Shown piece after piece: positions 54,980 through 63,610 of a stretch of DNA of 64,000 nucleotides (position 1 is the first letter of the stretch; every line of letters begins with the position of its first letter). A model generated the notes under the pieces. That model made no database searches, was not told the DNA's origin, and was given only the letters and a program-made list of their open reading frames with translations. Source of the stretch: Clavibacter sp. A6099 (lineage in GTDB: Bacteria > Actinomycetota > Actinomycetes > Actinomycetales > Microbacteriaceae); the NCBI RefSeq assembly GCF_021919125.1, contig NZ_CP083439.1, forward strand, positions 2,046,001 through 2,110,000, in the 5' to 3' direction. The position numbers and the translations under genes are program-made.

Positions 54980-55710
54980 CCCTCGGCCTCGGCGGTGGCC
55001 TCTGCGGCCGGCAGGGCGTCGACCTCCCAGACGACGGGCGCCGCGAGGAACGGGTGCGTCGCGGGATCCGGCGTCTCGAGGACGGTGCGCGGGACGTCGT
55101 GCCAGCGCAGCTCGGCGAGCTCCTGGCCGACGGGCACGGCGTAGACGACGCACTCGAGGTGCTCCTCGGCGGCGTGGCCGTCGTCCGAGCGGAGGACGGG
55201 CATCTCGTACGGGCACTCCGCGGACGCGCTGACGCCGCCGACCTGGCGCTGGATGATGTCGACCTCGGTGCCGTCGGCGAGGAAGGGGCGGAGCACCGGA
55301 CCGTTGGCGGGGCCGCGCTCGCCCTCGAGCCAGCGCGTCTGGACGAACGCGAAGTACGGGATCCGGTCGGCGAAGCGCGCGCCGTCCTCGAAGCCGGACC
55401 AGTAGGAGGGCCGGCCCTCGGCGACGCCCAGCACGGAGGTGGCGACTACCGGCCCCGCGGCGCCGTCGGCGTCCGCGCTCGCGAGGGCGACGACCTCGCC
55501 CGCGGCGACGCGCTGGTCCGGGACCGCGGTCGGCGCCTCGGGTGGCAGGGCGACGGCGTCGAACGGCGGGGCGGGCGGGCCGTCGGGGGCGGACGCGCAT
55601 CCGGCGAGGAGCAGGGACGCGGCGAGCGCGGATCCGGTCGCGGCGAGAGCGGCGCGACCGCGGGATCGGCGGAGGGCACGGGGTGCGCTGGCGGTGGTGC
55701 GGATGCTCAT
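54976..55710 (-). CDS. Putative lipoprotein of unknown function
   Basis: 244 residues. A basic N-terminus, hydrophobic segment and lipobox LLAGC (Cys near residue 38) mark a lipoprotein. The mature domain (YWSGFEDGARFADRIPYFAFVQ, DIIQRQVGGVSASAECPYE, HLECVVYAVPVGQEL) contains two Cys that may form a disulfide. Not assigned to a family. Start ATG with GGGGAG 3 nt upstream. Coupled to a small membrane protein gene downstream. Confidence 0.78.
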   Translation of the reverse strand: MSIRTTASAPRALRRSRGRAALAATGSALAASLLLAGCASAPDGPPAPPFDAVALPPEAPTAVPDQRVAAGEVVALASADADGAAGPVVATSVLGVAEGRPSYWSGFEDGARFADRIPYFAFVQTRWLEGERGPANGPVLRPFLADGTEVDIIQRQVGGVSASAECPYEMPVLRSDDGHAAEEHLECVVYAVPVGQELAELRWHDVPRTVLETPDPATHPFLAAPVVWEVDALPAAEATAEAEG

Positions 55711-55885
55711 GGTCTCCCCGGGTCTCGACCCGAGCGTGGCAGCGCGTCCCGGCGGCGGCAACTCGGGGGCGCGCGGGCGGGGGCGGCGCCCGGCGGATGC
55801 GAGGATCGCTGTCACACCCCCGCGCACGCCCGTGCTCCCCCGGAGGACCCGCGGCCGTCGACCGGGACGCCCTCAGAGGAGACCC

Positions 55886-56797
55886 ATGGACCAGCCCACC
55901 GTCCGCTCCGTCGTGCCCGCCCGGACGCGCGACGACCTCGCCGCCCTGGGGCCGAGCGTGGCCGCGCTCGCGGGCGGATCCGGGATCTTCGCCGAGCCGC
56001 ACCCGCACCTCACCGGGCTGGTCGACCTGCAGGCGCTCGGCTGGGAGCCGCTCGTGGTCACGGACGACGGGCTCGAGATCGCCGCGACGTGCACCATCGC
56101 GGAGGTCGCCGGGATCGCGCCGCGCGACGGCTGGGCGGCGCACCCGCTGTTCCTGCGGGCGTGCACGGCGCTGTTCGGGTCGACGAAGATCTGGCGGGTC
56201 GCGACCGTGGGCGGGAACATCTGCTCGGCGCTGCCCGCGGGGCCGATGACGGCGCTCGCCTCCGCGCTCGACGCCGACGCGCTCATCTGGCGGGCCGCCA
56301 CCGCCGACGGACCGGCGCACGACGAGCGGATGCCCGTGGCCGAGCTCGTGACCGGGGACCGGACCACCGCGCTCCGCCCGGGCGACGTGCTGCGGTCGAT
56401 CCACGTGCCGGCGGCGTCGCTGCGTGCCCGGACGGCCTTCCGCAAGATCGCGCTGTCGCCCATCGGCCGGTCCGGGTCCGTGGTGATCGGCCGGCTCGAC
56501 GAGGACGGCGCGTTCACGCTCACCGTCACGGGCGCGACGCTCCGGCCCGAGCTGCTGCGCTACCCCGCGCTGCCGGCCGCCGCGGCGCTCGCCGACGACG
56601 TGCGGGCGATCGGATCCTGGTTCACCGATGCGCACGGTGCCGCCGACTGGCGCCGCGCGGTGAGCGCGCTGCTGGCGGAGGAGATCCGCGCGGAGCTGGC
56701 GGGCGATGCGGCCGGCTCCGGCGACGGGCCGGCATCCGGCGAGCGCGGCACCCCGCCCGGCGCCGCCATCACGACGACGGCAGGAGCACGCCCGTGA
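55886..56797 (+). CDS. Molybdenum hydroxylase FAD-binding subunit (XdhB/CoxM-like)
   Basis: 303-residue FAD subunit passing electrons between the Fe-S clusters and the final acceptor. FAD-binding motifs are ALAGGSGIF (normally AGGTDL) and ATVGGNICSALPAGPM; the C-terminal CO_deh_flav_C part contains FRKIALSPIGRSGSVVIG. ATG start with GAGGAG 5 nt upstream. GTGA overlap with the large subunit gene. Its low-complexity Gly/Ala/Thr tail is unusual. Confidence 0.9.
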   Translation: MDQPTVRSVVPARTRDDLAALGPSVAALAGGSGIFAEPHPHLTGLVDLQALGWEPLVVTDDGLEIAATCTIAEVAGIAPRDGWAAHPLFLRACTALFGSTKIWRVATVGGNICSALPAGPMTALASALDADALIWRAATADGPAHDERMPVAELVTGDRTTALRPGDVLRSIHVPAASLRARTAFRKIALSPIGRSGSVVIGRLDEDGAFTLTVTGATLRPELLRYPALPAAAALADDVRAIGSWFTDAHGAADWRRAVSALLAEEIRAELAGDAAGSGDGPASGERGTPPGAAITTTAGARP

Positions 56798-59676
56798 GCA
56801 TGACCGTGGACGGCCGCGAGATCCCGGGAGAGCCGGCGCCCGGCCAGAGCCTGCGCACCTGGCTGCGCGCGCACGAGGTGTTCAGCGTGAAGAAGGGCTG
56901 CGACTCGGGCGACTGCGGGGCGTGCTCCGTGCTCCTCGACGGCGAGGCCGTGCACTCGTGCATCCTGCCGGCGTTCCGGGCGGCGGGCCGCGAGGTCACG
57001 ACCGCGGCGGGGCTCGGGACCCCGGGCGACCTGCATCCGGTGCAGGAGCGGTTCGTGGAGGCGGCCGGGTTCCAGTGCGGGTTCTGCACGCCCGGGATGG
57101 TCGTCACGGCGGCGTCGCTCGGAGACGACGACCTCGACGACCTGCCGCGGCTGATGAAGAGCAGCCTCTGCCGGTGCACCGGGTACCGGGCGATCGACGA
57201 GGCGATCCGCGGGGAGCACGGCGGCGCGGACCACGCGCACGCCGAGGGCTGCGGCGGGGCGCGGCCCGAGGGGCTGGGGCCGGTGCGGGCGACGGGATCC
57301 GCCCCCACCGCAGCCGGGTCCGCCGCGACGGCCGACGACGCCCGCGCCGCCGAGCGCGCCCAGACCGGCCGCGTCGGCACGTCGCTGCACGCCCCCGCGA
57401 GCGAGCGCGTCGTCAGCGGCCTCGAGCCGTACACGCTCGACGTCGCGATCCCCGGCCTGCTGCACGCGAGCCTGGTGCGGAGCCCGCACCCGCACGCGCG
57501 CATCCGCTCCATCGACACCTCGGAGGCGCTCGCGCTGCCGGGCGTGCACGCGGTGCTCACCCACCACGACTCCCCCGCCACGCTCTACTCGTCCGCCCGG
57601 CACGAGGACCGCTTCGACGACCCCGACGACAGCCGCGTGTTCGACGACGTCGTGCGCTTCCGCGGGCAGCGCGTCGCGGCGGTGATCGCCGACGACATCG
57701 GAATCGCGGAGGCCGCCGTGCGCCTGGTGCGCGTCGACTACGAGGTGCTGCCCGCCGTCTTCGACCCCGAGGAGGCGAGGCGGCCGGGCGCTCCGCTCGT
57801 GCACGGCGACAAGGATCCCGCCGTCTCGCGCCTCGCCGACCCGCAGCGCAACGTCGTCGCGGAGATGCACGGCGAGCACGGCGACGTGGCGGCCGGGCTC
57901 GCCCGCGCCGACGAGGTCGTGACCGGCACGTGGTCGACGCACCGCGTCGCGCACACGCATCTCGAGACGCACGCGACCATCGGCTGGATGGAGGAGGGCC
58001 GCCTGGTCCTCCGCACCAGCTCGCAGGTCCCGTTCCTCGTGCAGCGCGAGATCTGCCGGCTGTTCGAGCTCACGCCGGATCAGGTGCGCGTCTTCACGGC
58101 GCGCGTCGGCGGCGGGTTCGGCGGCAAGCAGGAGATCCTCACCGAGGACGTCGTCACCCTCGCCGTGCTCGCGACCGGGCGCCCGGTGCAGCTGGAGTTC
58201 ACCCGGTCGGACGAGTTCACGCTCTCCCCCGCCCGGCACCCGATGCGGGTGGGCGTCACGGTCGGCGCGACGGCCGACGGCGTGCTCACGGCGCTCGCGG
58301 TCGACGTGCTGAGCGACACGGGCGCGTACGGCAACCACGGGCCTGGCGTCATGTTCCACGGCTGCAACGAGTCGATCGCGCTGTACCGCTCGCCGGCCAA
58401 GCGGGTGGACGCGCAGAGCGTCTACACGAACAACCTGCCGTCGGGCGCGTTCCGCGGCTACGGCCTCGGGCAGGTGATCTTCGCGATCGAGTCCGCGCTC
58501 GACGAGCTGGCGCGGCGGCTCGGCATCTCGGGCTTCGAGATCCGGCGGCGGAACGCGGTCGTGCCGGGCGACCCGCTGATCATCACGCACGCCGAGGGCC
58601 CGGACCTCGGCTTCGGCGGCAGCTACGGGCTGGACCAGTGCCTCGACCTCGCCGAGCAGGCGCTGGGCGACGGCGGCGGGGATCCGGTGCCTGCCGGCGA
58701 CCGCTGGCTCGTGGGCGAGGGCATGGCCGCCGCGATGATCGCGACCATGCCGCCGCGCGGGCACTTCGCCGACGTGACCGTGGCGCTGGCTACGGACGGG
58801 ATCGTGACGGTGTCCGTGGGCACGGCCGAGTTCGGCAACGGCACCACCACCGTGCACGCGCAGCTCGCCGCGACCGCGCTGGGGACGACGCCCGACCGGA
58901 TCCGCATCCGCCAGTCCGACACCGACGTCACCCGCTACGACACGGGCGCGTTCGGATCCGCGGGCACGGTCGTCGCGGGCAAGGCCGTGCACGGGGCCGC
59001 GACCGCGCTCGCCGACCTGCTGCGGGAGGCGGCCGCCGCGCGCACGGGGCTCGCCGCCGACGCGTTCGCGCTCACGCCGGACGCGCTCGTCGCGGACGGC
59101 GTCGCGGTGCCGATCGCCGAGCTGGTCGGGCCCGAGGGCCTCTCCGCCCAGGCGCACGAGGACGGCGCGCTGCGCTCCCTCGCGTTCAACGTGCACGCGT
59201 TCCGGGTGGCGGTGGATCCCGCGACGGGCGAGGTCCGCATCCTCCGCTCCGTGCAGGCCGTCGACGCCGGCACCGTGCTCAACCCCGCGCAGCTGCGCGG
59301 CCAGGTGGAGGGCGGCACCGCGCAGGCGATCGGCACGGCCATGTTCGAGGAGGTCGTGCACGACGGCGAGGGGCGGATCCTCACGGACGTGCTGCGGAAC
59401 TACCACATCCCCCAGCTCGCCGACCTGCCCGTCACCGAGGTGCTCTTCGCCGCCACGCACGACGACAACGGGCCGCACGGCGCGAAGTCGATGAGCGAGG
59501 CGCCCTACAACCCGGTCGCGCCCGCGCTCGCCAACGCGGTGCGGGACGCGATCGGGATCCGCCCGCACGACCTGCCGATGTCGCGCGACCGCGTGTGGCG
59601 GCTCCTCCACGGCGGCGGCCCGCAGCCGCGGTTCGACAGCCCGACGACGCTCGGGGAGCGCGGGACGCGGGAGTAG
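56794..59676 (+). CDS. Molybdenum hydroxylase with fused 2Fe-2S and molybdopterin domains (xanthine dehydrogenase-like)
   Basis: 960-residue fusion. Residues about 1-150 hold two [2Fe-2S] clusters: CDSGDCGACSVLLDG, then CGFCTPGMV and CRCTGYRAI. A linker of about 50 residues leads to the molybdopterin-binding part (about 195-950): HRVAHTHLETHATIGWME, ARVGGGFGGKQEI, PSGAFRGYGLGQ, and near the C-terminus GAKSMSEAPYNPVAPALANAV, whose Glu matches the catalytic Glu of the family. Fe-S and Mo domains are usually separate in bacteria. Substrate (xanthine, other purine, nicotinate, aldehyde) cannot be fixed. GTG start with AGGAG 7 nt upstream. Confidence 0.92.
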   Translation: MSMTVDGREIPGEPAPGQSLRTWLRAHEVFSVKKGCDSGDCGACSVLLDGEAVHSCILPAFRAAGREVTTAAGLGTPGDLHPVQERFVEAAGFQCGFCTPGMVVTAASLGDDDLDDLPRLMKSSLCRCTGYRAIDEAIRGEHGGADHAHAEGCGGARPEGLGPVRATGSAPTAAGSAATADDARAAERAQTGRVGTSLHAPASERVVSGLEPYTLDVAIPGLLHASLVRSPHPHARIRSIDTSEALALPGVHAVLTHHDSPATLYSSARHEDRFDDPDDSRVFDDVVRFRGQRVAAVIADDIGIAEAAVRLVRVDYEVLPAVFDPEEARRPGAPLVHGDKDPAVSRLADPQRNVVAEMHGEHGDVAAGLARADEVVTGTWSTHRVAHTHLETHATIGWMEEGRLVLRTSSQVPFLVQREICRLFELTPDQVRVFTARVGGGFGGKQEILTEDVVTLAVLATGRPVQLEFTRSDEFTLSPARHPMRVGVTVGATADGVLTALAVDVLSDTGAYGNHGPGVMFHGCNESIALYRSPAKRVDAQSVYTNNLPSGAFRGYGLGQVIFAIESALDELARRLGISGFEIRRRNAVVPGDPLIITHAEGPDLGFGGSYGLDQCLDLAEQALGDGGGDPVPAGDRWLVGEGMAAAMIATMPPRGHFADVTVALATDGIVTVSVGTAEFGNGTTTVHAQLAATALGTTPDRIRIRQSDTDVTRYDTGAFGSAGTVVAGKAVHGAATALADLLREAAAARTGLAADAFALTPDALVADGVAVPIAELVGPEGLSAQAHEDGALRSLAFNVHAFRVAVDPATGEVRILRSVQAVDAGTVLNPAQLRGQVEGGTAQAIGTAMFEEVVHDGEGRILTDVLRNYHIPQLADLPVTEVLFAATHDDNGPHGAKSMSEAPYNPVAPALANAVRDAIGIRPHDLPMSRDRVWRLLHGGGPQPRFDSPTTLGERGTRE

Positions 59677-59698
59677 CGGGCGACGTCGGTCGCGGCGA

Positions 59699-60991
59699 TC
59701 AGCGCATCGCGGCGGCCCGGCGCCGACGAACGAGCACGACCGCGCGCCCGACGACCCCGACCAGCAGCACGCCGACTCCCACGGCGATGGACGCCCCCGG
59801 CAGCGTCGCCACGAGCACCAGGCAGCCCACGACGCCGAGCACCTGCAGCGCCCGCGGGTACCGGCGATCGGCGTGTTCCTGCGTGAAGGCGGCTGCGTTC
59901 GCGACCACGTAGTACAGCAGCACGCCGAAGGACGAGAAGCCGACGACGCCGCGGAGGTCCACCGTCAGGACCAGGGTGACGACGATCACGGCCACCGCGA
60001 TCTCGGCCCGCTGCGGCACCCGGTACCGCGGGTGCACGACGGCGAGCGCGCGCGGCAGGTCGCCCTCGCGCGCCATCGCGAGCGAGGTGCGCCCGATCCC
60101 CGCGAGGAGCGCGAGCAGCGCGCCGAGGCACGCGGCCGCGGCCCCGACGCCGACGACCGGCACCGCCCACCCCCAGCCCGCGTAACGCACGACGTCGGCG
60201 AGCGGCGCGGTCGATCCCCCGAGCCGCGCCTCCCCCAGCACCCCGAGGAGCGTCGCGGCCACGAGCGCGTAGACGACGAGCGCGCCGCCGAGCGCCAGCA
60301 GGATCGCGCGCGGGATGGTGCGCGCCGGATCCCGCACCTCCTCCCCCATGGTCGCGATGCGCGCGTAGCCCGCGAACGCGAAGAACAGCAGCCCGGCCGA
60401 CTGGAGGACGCCGTAGGGCGTCGTTTCGACGACTCCCGCGATCGGGCCCACGCCCGCGGTCCGCCCGCCCGCGACGAGGCCGGCGACCAGCACGAGCGCG
60501 ATGACGGCGAGGACCACCGCGATGATCACGCGCGCGAGCCGGGCCGTGCGGGTCACGCCGAGGCAGCCGACGACCGACAGCGCGATGACGGCGAGGGCCG
60601 CGACCGGCCGCTGCCACGCCGCGGGCACCGCGTACGCGGCGAACGTGAGGGCCATGGCCGCGCAGCTCGCGGTCTTGCCGATGACGAACGACCAGCCCGC
60701 GAGGAAGCCCGGCCACTCCCCGAGCCGCTCGCGGCCGTAGAGGTACGAGCCGCCGGACGACGGGTAGCGGGCGGCGAGCTGCGCGGACGCCGTGGCGTTG
60801 CAGAACGCGACGACCGCTGCGATCGCGAGGCCGACGAGGAGGCCGCCGCCGGCTGCGCGGGCGGCGGCGGGCATGACCGCGAAGATCCCGGCGCCGATCA
60901 TCGCGCCCAGGCCGAGCACGGTGGCGTCGAGGAGGCCCAGGCGGCGAGCGAGGCCGGGCTGGGCGGGGGCGGCGGACGCGGCGGCGGTCAT
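59699..60991 (-). CDS. APC-superfamily amino acid/amine permease
   Basis: 430-residue transporter with about 12 hydrophobic helices and the APC start LGLLDATVLGLGAMIGAGIF, plus GYARIATMGEEVRDPARTIPRA, a consensus loop of the family. ATGA overlap with the xdhC-like gene upstream, and convergence on the molybdenum hydroxylase operon, suggest that it imports the substrate of that enzyme; sequence alone predicts only amino acids or related compounds. Confidence 0.9.
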   Translation of the reverse strand: MTAAASAAPAQPGLARRLGLLDATVLGLGAMIGAGIFAVMPAAARAAGGGLLVGLAIAAVVAFCNATASAQLAARYPSSGGSYLYGRERLGEWPGFLAGWSFVIGKTASCAAMALTFAAYAVPAAWQRPVAALAVIALSVVGCLGVTRTARLARVIIAVVLAVIALVLVAGLVAGGRTAGVGPIAGVVETTPYGVLQSAGLLFFAFAGYARIATMGEEVRDPARTIPRAILLALGGALVVYALVAATLLGVLGEARLGGSTAPLADVVRYAGWGWAVPVVGVGAAAACLGALLALLAGIGRTSLAMAREGDLPRALAVVHPRYRVPQRAEIAVAVIVVTLVLTVDLRGVVGFSSFGVLLYYVVANAAAFTQEHADRRYPRALQVLGVVGCLVLVATLPGASIAVGVGVLLVGVVGRAVVLVRRRRAAAMR

Positions 60992-62094
60992 GCTCTCTCC
61001 TTGTGGATCGGTCCGGTGGTCGTCGTCAGCGGCGCGCCGGCGGCACCGGCGCGCGCGGCGAGCACCTCCGCGAGGATCGACACCGCCGTCTCCTCGGGCG
61101 TCGACGCGCCGATGTCGAGGCCGATGGGCGAGCGCAGGCGCGCGAGCTCGGCCTCCGTCAGGCCCTCCTCGACGAGCAGCGCCCTGCGGCGCACGTCGGT
61201 GGCGCGGGATCCCATCGCGCCGACGAACTCGACCGGCAGGCGGAGCGCTGCGACGAGCAGCGGCACGTCGAAGCGGTCGTCGTGGGTGAGCACGCAGATC
61301 ACGGTGCGGGCGTCGACCTCGGTGCGCGCGAGGTACTCGTCGGGCCACTCGGCGACGACCTCGTGCGCCGACGGGAATCGCGCGCGGGTCGCGAAGGCCG
61401 GACGGGCGTCGCACACCGTGACCCGGTAGCCGAGGAGCGCGGCCGCGTCGGCGAGGGCGGCGGAGAAGTCGACGGCGCCGAAGACGAGCAGGCGGGGCGG
61501 CGGCGCGGCCACGAGGTGCAGGACGCGCAGGGGCCCGTCGGCGCAGTCGACCTCCGTGGTGCCCGAGCGGCCGGCGGCGAGGCGGGCGGCGAGCTCGGCG
61601 CGGATCCGGCGGGCGGGGTCGGCGCCCACGGCCGCGTCCACCGCGGCGTCGGGGACGCTCGTGATCCACGCGCCGACGGCCGGCCCCTCCAGCACGAGCG
61701 CGAGCGACGCGGCGCGGCCGGCGCGCGCGTCCTCGAGGGCGGCGTGCACCGCGGCGGGGATCGGCGACCGCGCGTCGCCCGCGGGGGCGACCTCGACGAC
61801 GACCACCCCGATCCGGCCGCCGCAGGTGAGCCCGACCTGGAAGGCGTCGTCGTCGCTGACGCCGAAGGACGTGGGCGCGGGCACCCCGTCGTCGAGCACG
61901 CCGTGGGCCACCTCGACGACGGCTCCCTCGACGCAGCCGCCGGAGATGGATCCGATCACGCGGCCCCGGTCGTCGACCGCCATCGCCGTGCCCGCCGTCC
62001 GCGGGGCGCTGCCGAGCACGTCGGTGACGCACGCGACGGCGAGGCGACGGCCATCCGCGAGGGCGTCGAGCACCTCCACGGCGATCTCGAGCAC
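60988..62094 (-). CDS. XdhC/CoxI-family molybdenum hydroxylase maturation protein
   Basis: 368-residue protein that in related systems binds the molybdenum cofactor, promotes its sulfuration and inserts it into the hydroxylase. The N-terminal XdhC/CoxI domain has GSAPRTAGTAMAVDDRG and GSISGGCVEGAVVE; the C-terminal Rossmann part has LLVFGAVDFSAALADAAALLGYRV, VLTHDDRFDVPLL and the end motif SPIGLDIGASTPEETAVSILAE. GTG start with GGAGG 4 nt upstream. Cotranscribed with the permease. Confidence 0.9.
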   Translation of the reverse strand: MLEIAVEVLDALADGRRLAVACVTDVLGSAPRTAGTAMAVDDRGRVIGSISGGCVEGAVVEVAHGVLDDGVPAPTSFGVSDDDAFQVGLTCGGRIGVVVVEVAPAGDARSPIPAAVHAALEDARAGRAASLALVLEGPAVGAWITSVPDAAVDAAVGADPARRIRAELAARLAAGRSGTTEVDCADGPLRVLHLVAAPPPRLLVFGAVDFSAALADAAALLGYRVTVCDARPAFATRARFPSAHEVVAEWPDEYLARTEVDARTVICVLTHDDRFDVPLLVAALRLPVEFVGAMGSRATDVRRRALLVEEGLTEAELARLRSPIGLDIGASTPEETAVSILAEVLAARAGAAGAPLTTTTGPIHKERA

Positions 62095-62280
62095 GGCACC
62101 TCCGGGACGGGAGCGCCGACGGGCGGGCGCGGAGCGGGACGGGGAGGGCGGCGGCCCGACGGATCGGGATGGTACCGCCCGCGTCAAGCCTCGCACGGCC
62201 CCTGCGTAGGGTGGGACGCGGATGCCGGGGGGATCCTCCTCCGGCGACGTGCGCGCATCCGCCGCACCCGAGGAGGCCGC

Positions 62281-62910
62281 ATGACCCCGACCGCACCCGA
62301 CCGCCCGCAGCCGCTGTTCCGGCGGATCCGCCGCGCGTGGGCGGACGCGCCCGCGGTCGTGCAGGTGCTCGCCGTCGCCGTCCTGTACTTCGGCTTCCTG
62401 ACACTCATCGACTTCGCCGGGTGGAACGAGGTCGGCTTCGCGCTGCTCCTCCGCGCCGGCCTCGCGCTCGTGTTCGGCGCGCTGATGATCGGCTCGCGAC
62501 GCATCCAGGGCCGGCGCTGGGCCCGCACCCCCAGCTGGGTCGAGGTGTCGGAGGCCGCCGAGGACGGCGAGCTCCCGGCGGGCGCGGACCTCGGCGCCTG
62601 GCTCGCGGCGCTGGAACGACGCCGCGCGGAGATCCGGCAGGAGGCGTGGCTCGTGCCGATCGCGCTGGTCGCCGTCGTGGCCCTGACGTTCCTGAACGGG
62701 GCAAGCGGTGACCGAGCCATCGCCGGACTGGTGTTCCTGGCGGTCTTCGTGACCTGGGGGATGTCGAACATCGTCTCCCGCGGTCGCCGCCGTGACGGGG
62801 TCGACGCCCTCCTCATCTCGCTGCAGGAGTCGGCACGGGTGGACGAGGAGCGGCGCGCCGGCTGGGCGCCGCCCGCCCCCGACGACCGTATTCCCCCGGC
62901 TGCTGGATAA
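62281..62910 (+). CDS. Small membrane protein, family copy 1
   Basis: 209 residues. Two hydrophobic helices (about 28-46 and 52-70), a soluble loop with SWVEVSEAAEDGELPAGADLGAWLAALERRRAEIRQ, then two more helices (about 122-140 and 146-163) and a charged C-terminus. The loop motif recurs in the next two genes, so these are paralogues. ATG start with GAGGAG about 6 nt upstream. Function unknown. Confidence 0.8.
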   Translation: MTPTAPDRPQPLFRRIRRAWADAPAVVQVLAVAVLYFGFLTLIDFAGWNEVGFALLLRAGLALVFGALMIGSRRIQGRRWARTPSWVEVSEAAEDGELPAGADLGAWLAALERRRAEIRQEAWLVPIALVAVVALTFLNGASGDRAIAGLVFLAVFVTWGMSNIVSRGRRRDGVDALLISLQESARVDEERRAGWAPPAPDDRIPPAAG

Positions 62911-62959
62911 TGTGCAGCGCGCGCGACGACCCGGCGCCCCGCGAATCCGAGGAGCGAGC

Positions 62960-63001
62960 ATGACCCCGACGACCCGCCGCACGTCCGGCCCCACCGCATG
63001 A
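62960..63001 (+). CDS. 13-residue leader ORF coupled to the second family copy
   Basis: ATG with GAGGAG 5 nt upstream opens a 13-codon frame, MTPTTRRTSGPTA, whose TGA overlaps the ATG of the next gene (ATGA). The peptide resembles the first residues of family copy 1 (MTPTAPDRPQ), so it is either a leader peptide enabling coupled translation or the frameshifted original N-terminus of copy 2. Confidence 0.6.
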   Translation: MTPTTRRTSGPTA

Positions 63002-63597
63002 AGGCCCTGTCCGACAGGTTCCAGCGGGCTCCCCTGGGGATCGTCTTCCTCGTCCTCGCCGTCGTCGTCATCGTCGTCCGCCTCCTGCTCGAGGCCGTCA
63101 TGCTCGAGGACGGCCTGTCGCTCGGTCGCACGATCGCGACCGTCATCGGCTCCCTGATCATGAGCGGCGTGCTGACGTTCGTCGTCGCCCGCCAGCGCCG
63201 TCGCAGCGGCGGCGCCGACACGATGGCCGAGGTGACCACCTCGCTGAAGAGCCGGCAGCTGCCGCGCGACGCCGACCCCGCCACGTGGATCCCCGCCCTC
63301 GAGTGGCGGCGCCGGCAGTTCCGCCGGTCGCTGTGGCTCATGCCCGTGCTCGTCGCGGTGCTGGTCGCGATGGGCGTCGCGGCGGCCGTCCTGATCCCGG
63401 GCTCCCCCGCCGGCTGGATCATCGTGGTCGTCTTCCTCGCCCTCGGCGCCGTGAGCGTGATCCAGGCGCGCCGCACGATCCCCCGCATCGACGACCTGCT
63501 CCGCCAGCTGCGCGAGCGCGACGGGGCCGACGCCCGTCCGGGCGGGCACGCCGATGCGACCCGGCACGCTCCCTCGAGCCCGGCAGCGGGCGCCTGA
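62998..63597 (+). CDS. Small membrane protein, family copy 2
   Basis: 199 residues with the same plan as copy 1: two helices (about 13-33 and 42-63), loop SLKSRQLPRDADPATWIPALEWRRRQFRR, two helices (about 113-133 and 138-156), basic end. It has no ribosome-binding site of its own; translation probably depends on the 13-codon ORF that overlaps its start. Confidence 0.8.
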   Translation: MKALSDRFQRAPLGIVFLVLAVVVIVVRLLLEAVMLEDGLSLGRTIATVIGSLIMSGVLTFVVARQRRRSGGADTMAEVTTSLKSRQLPRDADPATWIPALEWRRRQFRRSLWLMPVLVAVLVAMGVAAAVLIPGSPAGWIIVVVFLALGAVSVIQARRTIPRIDDLLRQLRERDGADARPGGHADATRHAPSSPAAGA

Positions 63598-63610
63598 TCC
63601 GCCTCCGCGC

